Of a DNA stretch of 12,346 nucleotides, positions 7,311 to 12,346 are shown in pieces. Origin of the DNA: Endomicrobium sp. (GTDB lineage Bacteria; Elusimicrobiota; Endomicrobiia; Endomicrobiales; Endomicrobiaceae); assembly GCA_031278115.1 (NCBI GenBank), contig JAITKZ010000023.1, forward strand, positions 1 through 12,346, read 5' to 3'. Position 1 is the first letter of the stretch, and every line of letters begins with the position of its first letter. A program made the translations under genes and the position numbers. Below the pieces are notes generated by a model that saw only the letters and a program-made list of their open reading frames with translations, did no database searches and was not told the DNA's origin.

Positions 7311-8564
7311 ATGAAGCAAATATATTTTGATAATCAGTCTAATACCAAGCTAGATGAAAGAGTTTTTGATGTTATGAAGCCGTTTTTTCTTGAGTATTAC
7401 GGCAATCCTCAGAGTATTTACTCTTTGGGATCTATCTCTAAAGAAGCTCTTGAAATTGCAAGAAAACAGGTGGCAGATTACATATATGCTGATGCCAGCG
7501 AGATTATTTTTACTTCTTGCGGTACCGAATCCAATAATTTAGCTGTAAAAGGCATTTGTGAAGCGCTGAAGTCTAAAGGCAATCATATTGTTGTGTCTGC
7601 TATAGAACATTTTTCTGTTTTAAATGCTATAAAAAAGCTTCAAAAAGACGGCTTTGAAGTAACTTATATATCTGTTGATGAAAAAGGGAATATAAGTGAA
7701 ACGGAACTTTTAAAAGCCTTACGGAAAGATACAGTTTTGGTTTCAATACAGCATTCCAATACTGAAGTCGGTACTATACAAGATATAAAAAAATTAGTTT
7801 CAACTGTTAAAAACAGCAAAGTTAATGATTTTGTTGTTTTTCATACAGATGCAGTAAGCTCAGGAAGCATGATGCCTATAGATGTAAAAGATTTAGGCGT
7901 GGACGCCTTGACTCTATCATCTTCAGCGATGTACGGACCCAAAGGAGCTGCAGCTCTCTATCTAAAAAAAGGGATACGTATTGTTTCTCAGATGGACGGC
8001 GGCGGGCAGGAACATTCTAAACGCGCAGGAACTGAAAATATTCCTGCTATTGTGGGGTTTGGAAAAGCCTGCGAAATATCTAAAGAAGAAACAGCAGCTA
8101 GCAACAGGAAAATCAAAGACTTAAGAGATAAACTTATAGAAGAACTTCCAAAGAGGATAGAATACATTTATTTAAATGGAGCTTTAGAGAACCGCCTTGT
8201 AGGGAACGTAAATTTTTCAATTGAATTTGTTGAAGGTGAAGCGTTATTTTTACTTTTAGACACTAAGGGTATTATGGCGGCAAGCGGGTCCGCATGCGCA
8301 AATAAGAATCTTAAAATGTCGCATGTTTTAGATGCTATGAAAGTTGATGTTGCCGTCGGGCAAGGTTCAATTTTATTTACTTTGTCAAAGTATAATACAG
8401 AAGAAGAGGTGAATTACGTTCTTAAGGAGTTTCCTAAGATTGTTAAAAGGCTTAGAGAAATGTCGCCTCTATATTCTTATTTTATTCAAACTGGAAAAAG
8501 AAAACCTGCAGGTCCAGTGACAGATTTTGATGATCATAATCATTGTCACTGCGATATGGAATAA
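7311..8564 (+). CDS. nifS: NifS/IscS-like cysteine desulfurase homologue lacking the PLP lysine
   Basis: This 417-residue class V aminotransferase-fold protein resembles NifS/IscS along its whole length. It has the N-terminal YFDNQSNTK (usually YLDNxATT), GTESNN at 71-76, His100, Asp180, YGPKG at 208-212, GGGQEHSKRAGTENIPA at about 230-246, and the loop SGSACANKN with Cys329. Against E. coli IscS the PLP lysine (206) is Ala206, the adjacent His205 is Ser205, Gln183 is Ser183, and the substrate-carboxylate Arg in SIRFSL is Leu355 (SILFTL). Ordinary PLP-dependent sulfur transfer from cysteine is therefore unlikely. The frame is open and family motifs are otherwise kept, so it does not look decayed. 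The C-terminus ends in a His/Cys-rich tail (DDHNHCHCDME). From memory, an archaeal IscS (Archaeoglobus) naturally lacks this lysine and still binds IscU. The adjacent iscU suggests a scaffold or sulfur-acceptor role (inference). The start follows AGGG at 7301-7304. Confidence 0.85.
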   Translation: MKQIYFDNQSNTKLDERVFDVMKPFFLEYYGNPQSIYSLGSISKEALEIARKQVADYIYADASEIIFTSCGTESNNLAVKGICEALKSKGNHIVVSAIEHFSVLNAIKKLQKDGFEVTYISVDEKGNISETELLKALRKDTVLVSIQHSNTEVGTIQDIKKLVSTVKNSKVNDFVVFHTDAVSSGSMMPIDVKDLGVDALTLSSSAMYGPKGAAALYLKKGIRIVSQMDGGGQEHSKRAGTENIPAIVGFGKACEISKEETAASNRKIKDLRDKLIEELPKRIEYIYLNGALENRLVGNVNFSIEFVEGEALFLLLDTKGIMAASGSACANKNLKMSHVLDAMKVDVAVGQGSILFTLSKYNTEEEVNYVLKEFPKIVKRLREMSPLYSYFIQTGKRKPAGPVTDFDDHNHCHCDME

Positions 8565-8658
8565 GTATAACGCTTAATTGTATTTAATTATGATAATAAT
8601 TTATAGAGATAGCTTTATGTGTTGCAGTGGTTTTTCAATAGAGAAAGTTGGGCGTATT

Positions 8659-8664
8659 GGAGGG
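8659..8664 (+). promoter_or_regulatory. Ribosome binding site deciding the IscU start
   Basis: GGAGGG lies 4 bases before the ATG at 8669 and downstream of an in-frame TTG at 8648, which has no ribosome site of its own. The shorter product, beginning MAFYSEKVMDHF, is also where IscU family members normally start. Confidence 0.65.
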
Positions 8665-8668
8665 CAGT

Positions 8669-9043
8669 ATGGCATTTTATTCTGAAAAAGTTATGGATCA
8701 TTTTGCAAATCCAAGAAATGTAGGAGAAATAAAGGATGCTGACGGCATTGGGGAAGTCGGCAATCCTGTATGCGGCGATATGATGACTTTCTACATAAAA
8801 GTTAAAGATAATAAAATAGAAGATGTAAAATTTAAAACTTTTGGCTGTGGCGCAGCAATAGCCGTTTCTTCTATGGTCTCTGAAATGGCTTTAGGCAAAA
8901 CGGTTGATGAAGTTTTAAAAATTACAAATGACGATGTGGCTAAAGCTTTAGGAGGGCTTCCACCAAATAAGCTGCATTGCTCTAATCTTGGCGCCGACGC
9001 ATTGCATAAAGCAATAGAAGATTACAAAAATAAGAAAAAATAA
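8669..9043 (+). CDS. iscU: IscU/NifU-N type iron-sulfur cluster scaffold
   Basis: This 124-residue protein covers only the IscU (NifU N-terminal) domain and lacks the NifU ferredoxin-like and C-terminal domains. Cluster ligands are in place: Cys35 and Asp37 in GNPVCGD, Cys60 in FKTFGCGAAIAVSS, and His103 and Cys104 in LPPNKLHCSNLGADAL. IscU assembles [2Fe-2S] or [4Fe-4S] clusters from iron and persulfide sulfur passed from its desulfurase, in the cytoplasm. The usual partner lies directly upstream but appears non-catalytic here, so sulfur may come from another desulfurase or from sulfide. The LPPxKxHCSxLA chaperone-binding motif of ISC systems is close to intact (LPPNKLHCSNLG). A 104-base gap separates it from the NifS-like gene. 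It holds an A/T palindrome at 8586-8601 (AATTAT, 4 bases, ATAATT) but no clear promoter. Confidence 0.94.
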   Translation: MAFYSEKVMDHFANPRNVGEIKDADGIGEVGNPVCGDMMTFYIKVKDNKIEDVKFKTFGCGAAIAVSSMVSEMALGKTVDEVLKITNDDVAKALGGLPPNKLHCSNLGADALHKAIEDYKNKKK

Positions 9044-9063
9044 AGGTATTTTTGAGGTATAAA

Positions 9064-9276
9064 ATGGGTAACTGTAATTTTCACTCTCACTCCAGTGGTT
9101 GTTCCTGCCCCCATTGCGAAGACGAATTAAAAAACGGCTGCATGAATCCAACATTTTGTAAACCGTGCGGACTAAAGACTAAAAATATTAAAGTTTGTCC
9201 TGTGTGCCAAGCTGAATACTCTTTAGAATATGAAAAGTGTCCCGCCTGTTCCGTAATAGGCAAAGAAACAGAATAA
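9064..9276 (+). CDS. Small cysteine-rich protein with four CxxC motifs, unrecognised
   Basis: This 70-residue protein contains 11 cysteines (4, 13, 15, 18, 26, 32, 35, 45, 48, 59, 62). Four CxxC pairs are visible: CPHC (15-18), CKPC (32-35), CPVC (45-48) and CPAC (59-62). His7, His9 and His17 are possible extra ligands. The last two pairs look like a zinc ribbon or short rubredoxin-like knuckle; the N-terminal half is a denser Cys/His cluster. I do not know a named family. It probably binds zinc, or iron or an iron-sulfur cluster. It starts 20 bases after iscU, with GAGG at 9054-9057 placed 6 bases before the ATG at 9064. An in-frame TTG at 9052 lies upstream of that site and is less likely. 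Its position between iscU and fprA suggests a role in metal or cluster handling or electron transfer (inference). Confidence 0.82.
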   Translation: MGNCNFHSHSSGCSCPHCEDELKNGCMNPTFCKPCGLKTKNIKVCPVCQAEYSLEYEKCPACSVIGKETE

Positions 9277-9350
9277 CTGTTTTATAGTTTATAATTTGTT
9301 TAAATGGTTTACTTTTTAGGTTAAGATGGGTTAAAGTATTTGATATGCGG

Positions 9351-9356
9351 AAGGAG
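9351..9356 (+). promoter_or_regulatory. Ribosome binding site deciding the FprA start
   Basis: AAGGAG sits 7 bases upstream of the ATG at 9364. An in-frame TTG at 9340 lies upstream of it, so the ATG is preferred. It gives the usual flavodiiron N-terminus MAAKIIKDGVYAVG. Confidence 0.7.
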
Positions 9357-9363
9357 CTTTGTT

Positions 9364-10554
9364 ATGGCTGCAAAGATAATAAAAGACGGCGTGTATGCTG
9401 TTGGAACTGTTGACTGGAACGAAAGGCATTTTCACGGGCATACATACGTGACAAAAAGAGGCGTTACATATAATTCTTACCTAATTATTGACGAAAAAAT
9501 TACTTTAATTGACACTGTTCGCAAAGGTTTTGAAAAAGAACTTTTAGAAAACATTAAAAGCATAGTAGATCCGTCTAAAATAGACATAATAATTATCAAT
9601 CATATTGAACCAGATCATTCAGGAGCGTTTCCAGAAGTTTTAAAAGCATGTCCTAATGCTAAAGTTTACGGAACTGAAAAAGCAAGAGAGGGGCTTTTAA
9701 AATATTACGGCGTAAGTGGAAACTGGACTGCTATGAAATCAGGCCAAAGTTTGAAGATCGGGAAGAGAACGTTGGATTTTATAGATGTTCCTATGATACA
9801 TTGGCCTGACAGTATGTTTACATATTGCGCGTATGATAAAATCTTGTTTTCAAACGATGGATTTGGGCAGCATTACGCAACTAACAGACTTTTTGATGAC
9901 GAAGTTAATTTTGATGCCTTAATGGAAGAAGCTCAAAAATATTATGCCAATATTCTTTGGCCATTCAATATACTTGTTGCTTCTAAACTTGCCGCTATAA
10001 GCAAACTAAATCTTGCCATTGATTTTATTGCTCCAAGCCATGGACTTGTTTGGTATAAACATATTTCTGACATTATGGAAAAATACCTTTACTGGTCTGT
10101 CCATAAATGCAAGAAAAGAATTGCGGTTGTTTATGAAACAATGTGGAATTCTACTGAAAAAATGGCACGAAAAATTGTTGAAGGCATAACTTCAGAAGGC
10201 ATTGAAGCTGTTTTGTTTGATGTTACAAAAAACGATAGAACAGACATTGCTTCCTATATGCTGGACGCTAAAGGCTGGATTTTCGGCTCTTCAACTCACG
10301 ATGGAGAAATGCTTCCCGTAATAGCAGGATTTTTACATTTCTTAAAGGGATCCAAAGCTAAAGAACGTAAATCTTTTGCTTTTGGCTCTTACGGCTGGAG
10401 TGGCGAGGCAGTAAAGCATATAGAAGATACCATTTCTAATATTACGACTTTTGATCCGTCTTTTAGAGTTGTTTTTAATCCTACAGAAGAAGAGTTAAAT
10501 AAGTGTTTTGAAGCAGGTAAATCGTTTGCTTTAAAAATAAAAAATGAAGAATAA
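9364..10554 (+). CDS. fprA: Flavodiiron protein FprA (O2/NO reductase)
   Basis: From the ATG at 9364 the protein is 396 residues, the standard two-domain length. Residues 1 to about 245 form a metallo-beta-lactamase-like diiron domain with every ligand present: His80, Glu82, Asp84 and His85 (HIEPDH), His146 (IHWPDSM), Asp165 (SNDGFGQH) and His226 (PSHGLVW). From about 252 to the end is a flavodoxin-like FMN domain with the phosphate loop YETMWNSTEKMA. No rubredoxin or flavin-reductase domain is fused, so it is a class A enzyme. It should take electrons from a separate rubredoxin and reduce O2 to water, or NO to N2O, in the cytoplasm. A rubredoxin gene stands upstream in the same run. An 87-base spacer precedes it; the superoxide reductase fusion follows after 19 bases. 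Confidence 0.96.
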   Translation: MAAKIIKDGVYAVGTVDWNERHFHGHTYVTKRGVTYNSYLIIDEKITLIDTVRKGFEKELLENIKSIVDPSKIDIIIINHIEPDHSGAFPEVLKACPNAKVYGTEKAREGLLKYYGVSGNWTAMKSGQSLKIGKRTLDFIDVPMIHWPDSMFTYCAYDKILFSNDGFGQHYATNRLFDDEVNFDALMEEAQKYYANILWPFNILVASKLAAISKLNLAIDFIAPSHGLVWYKHISDIMEKYLYWSVHKCKKRIAVVYETMWNSTEKMARKIVEGITSEGIEAVLFDVTKNDRTDIASYMLDAKGWIFGSSTHDGEMLPVIAGFLHFLKGSKAKERKSFAFGSYGWSGEAVKHIEDTISNITTFDPSFRVVFNPTEEELNKCFEAGKSFALKIKNEE

Positions 10555-10573
10555 TCATATATAGGATGGCAAT

Positions 10574-11014
10574 ATGAAGGGACTAGTTTGCAAAATTTGT
10601 GGTTATGTTGCGCTAGATGGGAATAACCAACAATGCCCTCTGTGTCATGCTAAGAACGTATTTGAAGAAAAAGAAGACGCTTATAAAATGCCTGACTTTA
10701 AAGCTGCTTCTGGTGAATCTGAAAAAAAGCATATTCCTGCTTTTACAGTTGTCAACGAATGCGGTTTAATACCAAGCAGCGGCTGCACTGACATTCATGT
10801 GAAAATAGGAGAAATTCCTCACCCTGCATTGCTGGAACATTATATAACTGAAATAACTTTTTATCTTAATAATAAATTTATAGCCAATGTTGTGTTGACG
10901 CCAGATATAGATCCTGCGGCTGTAATTCATTTGAAGAACGGAACAAAAGGAAAAGTTCAAGTAATAGAAAACTGCAACTTGCATGGCAAATGGTTCAATG
11001 AAGTTGAGCTTTAA
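10574..11014 (+). CDS. dfx: Desulfoferrodoxin-like superoxide reductase with N-terminal rubredoxin-type knuckle
   Basis: This 146-residue protein has two domains. Residues 1-38 form a short rubredoxin/rubrerythrin-type metal knuckle (Cys6, Cys9, Cys21, Cys24), unlike the desulforedoxin domain of classical desulfoferrodoxin, whose second ligand pair is adjacent (CC). Residues about 50-146 are a superoxide reductase domain with all five ligands of the Fe(His)4Cys centre: His53 (KKHIP), His83 and His89 (HPALLEHYI), Cys134 and His137 (CNLHGKW). It reduces superoxide to peroxide without making O2, in the cytoplasm. The usual Glu-Lys-His triad reads Lys51-Lys52-His53: the lysine that guides superoxide is kept, but the glutamate that can bind the ferric iron is shifted to Glu50 or lost. 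AGGA at 10563-10566 precedes the ATG by 7 bases. The downstream rubrerythrin would remove the peroxide formed. Confidence 0.92.
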   Translation: MKGLVCKICGYVALDGNNQQCPLCHAKNVFEEKEDAYKMPDFKAASGESEKKHIPAFTVVNECGLIPSSGCTDIHVKIGEIPHPALLEHYITEITFYLNNKFIANVVLTPDIDPAAVIHLKNGTKGKVQVIENCNLHGKWFNEVEL

Positions 11015-11035
11015 GGTTTAAGAATTATTAAAATT

Positions 11036-11042
11036 GGAGGAG
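11036..11042 (+). promoter_or_regulatory. Ribosome binding site deciding the rubrerythrin start
   Basis: GGAGGAG lies 6 bases before the ATG at 11049. An in-frame TTG at 11034 overlaps the region upstream of this site and is unlikely to be used. Confidence 0.75.
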
Positions 11043-11048
11043 TTACTT

Positions 11049-11654
11049 ATGTCAAAATCAATCAAAGGCACAAAAACAGAAAAACATTTGTTAGAGTCAT
11101 TTGCCGGAGAGTCTCAGGCTAGAATGAGATATACATATTTTGCTTCAAAAGCAAAAAAAGAAGGATTTGAACAAATAGCCGCTATTTTCGCGGAAACTGC
11201 AGATAATGAAAAAGAACATGCTGAAAGATTCTTTAAATTCTTGGAAGGCGGTCCGCTTGAAATCACAGGTACTTTCCCTGCCGGTATAATAAGTGATACT
11301 GTAGAAGATTTAAGACTCTCTGCTTCAGGTGAGAATGAGGAATATACAAAACTTTATCCTACAGCGGCAAAAGTTGCTGACGAAGAAGGGTTCCCTGAAA
11401 TAGCTGAATGTTTTAGAAGAATTTGTGTAGCTGAACAGCATCATGAGTCAAGATATTTGGAGCTTCTTGACAATCTTAAAAACGATAGAGTTTTTAAAAA
11501 AGATATGCCGATAAAATGGAAATGCCGTAACTGCGGTTATGTTTATGAAAGTAAAGAAGCGCTGGAAAAGTGTCCTGCCTGCTTACACCCTAAAGCATAC
11601 ATGGAAGAATTAGCAGACAATTTCCAAATTTGTTTAATTAAAGTTAAACATTGA
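11049..11654 (+). CDS. rbr: Rubrerythrin (NADH/rubredoxin-linked peroxidase)
   Basis: The product is 201 residues. Residues 1 to about 150 are a ferritin-like four-helix bundle with the diiron ligands Glu21 (FAGESQAR), Glu54 and His57 (NEKEHA), Glu95 and Glu98 (GENEEY), and Glu129 with His132 (AEQHH). Residues about 155-192 are a C-terminal rubredoxin domain with Cys159, Cys162, Cys175 and Cys178. It reduces hydrogen peroxide to water in the cytoplasm with electrons from rubredoxin. Family members usually end shortly after an AxNY/F motif; here ADNF is followed by an extra QICLIKVKH, so the original stop may have been lost. It is the last gene of the oxygen-defence run, 34 bases after the superoxide reductase, and is preceded by a strong ribosome site. 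Confidence 0.96.
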   Translation: MSKSIKGTKTEKHLLESFAGESQARMRYTYFASKAKKEGFEQIAAIFAETADNEKEHAERFFKFLEGGPLEITGTFPAGIISDTVEDLRLSASGENEEYTKLYPTAAKVADEEGFPEIAECFRRICVAEQHHESRYLELLDNLKNDRVFKKDMPIKWKCRNCGYVYESKEALEKCPACLHPKAYMEELADNFQICLIKVKH

Positions 11655-11661
11655 TAAATTC

Positions 11662-11835
11662 CTATTTCGTGACAACAAATTTGTCACCGGCTGAGTTTTT
11701 ACGCAGGTCAGATTGCCTTATTATCTCTCTAAGCCTAGCGCAAGGAGATCCCCCTTTTCCAAAATCTTTCTCAGAAGACAAGTCTAAATTTTCTTATTCA
11801 AAAAGCGTCATTTTTACTCTATTCAATAAACTTAA
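11662..11835 (-). other. Possible gene fossil or dispersed repeat between rbr and the methyltransferase gene
   Basis: The 221 bases between rubrerythrin and the converging methyltransferase hold no convincing gene on either strand. On the - strand the frame from 11793 down to 11662 is open for 43 codons. It reads like protein (DFGKGGSPCARLREIIRQSD, then LRKNSAGDKFVVTK) before a TAG. The same frame continues upstream beyond a single TAA (11794-11796), with KMTLFE just before that stop. No start codon with a ribosome site is present. The stretch includes GC-richer words than its surroundings (for example around 11685-11760). It may be the decayed end of a gene or a copy of a dispersed intergenic repeat. 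The + strand is also open from 11651 to 11842, but without a ribosome site, and that frame looks unlike a protein. Confidence 0.35.
11669..11687. repeat. Hairpin 14 bases after rubrerythrin
   Basis: GTGACAA (11669-11675) and TTGTCAC (11681-11687) form a perfect 7-base stem around the loop CAAAT. A T5 run occurs at 11696-11700, 8 bases past the stem, which is too far for a classical intrinsic terminator. It may still end the rbr transcript weakly, or belong to the repeat-like stretch that surrounds it. Confidence 0.4.
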
Positions 11836-11839
11836 GTAT

Positions 11840-11857
11840 TAAAATTTTCAAATTTTA
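11840..11857 (-). terminator. Possible weak terminator of the methyltransferase gene
   Basis: TAAAAT (11840-11845) and ATTTTA (11852-11857) can form a 6-base A/T-only stem with a 6-base loop (TTTCAA). It lies 18 bases past the - strand stop codon. There is no GC clamp and only a short flanking T-rich stretch, so the call is weak. Confidence 0.2.
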
Positions 11858-11875
11858 GATTTATATTTGCATATA

Positions 11876-12346
11876 TTACTTGTTCTTTACAGTTTCATAC
11901 ATGATTATTGACGCCGCAACAGCAGCGTTCAAAGATTCAGCTTTTCCATACATTGGAATTTTAAATGATGCATTTGCAAGTTTTTCAGTTTCTATTTTTA
12001 TACCATTACTTTCATTGCCAATTATAAAAGCGGCTTTTTGGGAACAATGCAGTTCGTTTAAATATTTTTTGCTATTTAATGAAGCGGCAAAAATTGTAAT
12101 TTTTTTTCTTTTCATCAAAATAATAAGTTCTTTTATATCAATGTTATCTAATACAGGCAAATGAAACAGAGATCCCATAGTAGCTCTTACAGTTTTATCT
12201 GAATATATATCGGCGCTTTCTTTGGAAACAAATATAGCTTTTGCCCCAAAAGCGTCAGCTGAACGGATAATTGTTCCTAGATTTCCCGGATCTTGAATAT
12301 TTTCCAGAACTATGAAAATGCCAGTTTGATTTATTAATTCTTCAAT
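11876..12346 (-). CDS. SpoU/TrmH family RNA 2'-O-ribose methyltransferase (3' part)
   Basis: The - strand frame is open from the window edge to a TAA at 11876-11878 and gives 156 residues, the catalytic C-terminal domain; the start lies beyond 12346. All three SPOUT motifs are visible: motif 1 LENIQDPGNLGTIIRSADAFG near the N-terminal end (the Asn and Arg are the catalytic-site residues), motif 2 FIIGNESNGI, and motif 3 IPMYGKAESLNAAVAASIIM. The domain folds with a deep trefoil knot that binds S-adenosylmethionine and methylates a ribose 2'-OH in tRNA or rRNA, in the cytoplasm. The missing N-terminal part would decide between RlmB-, TrmH- and TsnR-like types, so no symbol is given. It converges on rubrerythrin and belongs to a different transcription unit. 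An internal ATG at 12176-12178 is not the start, because motif 1 lies upstream of it. Confidence 0.93.
   Translation of the reverse strand: MEELINQTGIFIVLENIQDPGNLGTIIRSADAFGAKAIFVSKESADIYSDKTVRATMGSLFHLPVLDNIDIKELIILMKRKKITIFAASLNSKKYLNELHCSQKAAFIIGNESNGIKIETEKLANASFKIPMYGKAESLNAAVAASIIMYETVKNK

Noticed and set aside
8586..8601. A/T palindrome in the NifS-IscU gap as a regulator operator
   Set aside because: Six-base A/T-only arms are expected by chance in sequence this AT-rich, and no promoter could be placed beside it.
9290..9295. Perfect TATAAT upstream of fprA
   Set aside because: No acceptable -35 hexamer lies 16-18 bases upstream, there is no extended TG motif, and the sequence around it is generally A/T. 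It could be a weak internal promoter but is not supported.
11651..11842. 63-codon + strand frame starting with TTG after rubrerythrin
   Set aside because: It has no ribosome site, starts inside the rbr stop codon, and its composition is unlike a protein. The opposite strand reads more like protein.
1..12346. CRISPR arrays, tRNA or rRNA genes, insertion sequences
   Set aside because: No regularly spaced direct repeats, no cloverleaf-like or rRNA segments, and no transposase frame were seen on either strand.

Overview
The window is AT-rich and carries the genes of a strictly anaerobic, Gram-negative-type bacterium. The base composition, the Bat operon, the anaerobic oxygen-detoxification set and the presence of an apparently broken gene would fit an Endomicrobium-like member of the Elusimicrobiota (possibly an insect-gut or protist-associated lineage). 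That taxonomic guess is inference, not a database result.

Region 1 (1-3904, + strand) is a tightly packed operon. It holds the 3' end of an unrecognised gene, a BatA/BatB-type von Willebrand factor A membrane protein, a BatC-like TPR protein with a long charged tail, and BatD. The last three junctions overlap or nearly overlap, which implies co-translation.

Region 2 (3905-7009) opens with a 208-base gap containing an 88-base imperfect inverted-repeat element. It is followed by a two-repeat M16 (insulinase/pitrilysin family) exported peptidase. One missing base breaks this gene exactly inside its HxxEH zinc motif, so as written it is a pseudogene.

Region 3 (about 7060-11654, + strand) is a run of seven genes: rubredoxin, a NifS/IscS-like protein, IscU, a 70-residue protein with 11 cysteines, the flavodiiron protein FprA, a rubredoxin-domain/superoxide-reductase fusion, and rubrerythrin. 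Rubredoxin can pass electrons to FprA (O2 or NO reduction), superoxide reductase and rubrerythrin (peroxide reduction). IscU and its partner could supply iron-sulfur clusters. The most striking point is that the NifS-like protein has lost the PLP lysine (Ala206), the neighbouring His (Ser205), the PLP-contacting Gln (Ser183) and the substrate-binding Arg (Leu355). It keeps the catalytic-loop Cys329 and a fully open frame, so it looks like a non-catalytic desulfurase homologue retained beside IscU.

Region 4 (11655-12346) holds a 221-base non-coding stretch with a hairpin and an antisense protein-like reading frame interrupted by a stop (possible dispersed repeat or gene fossil). The 3' part of a convergent SpoU/TrmH-family RNA 2'-O-methyltransferase follows on the - strand and runs off the window.

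No tRNA, rRNA, CRISPR array or intact transposase was seen.
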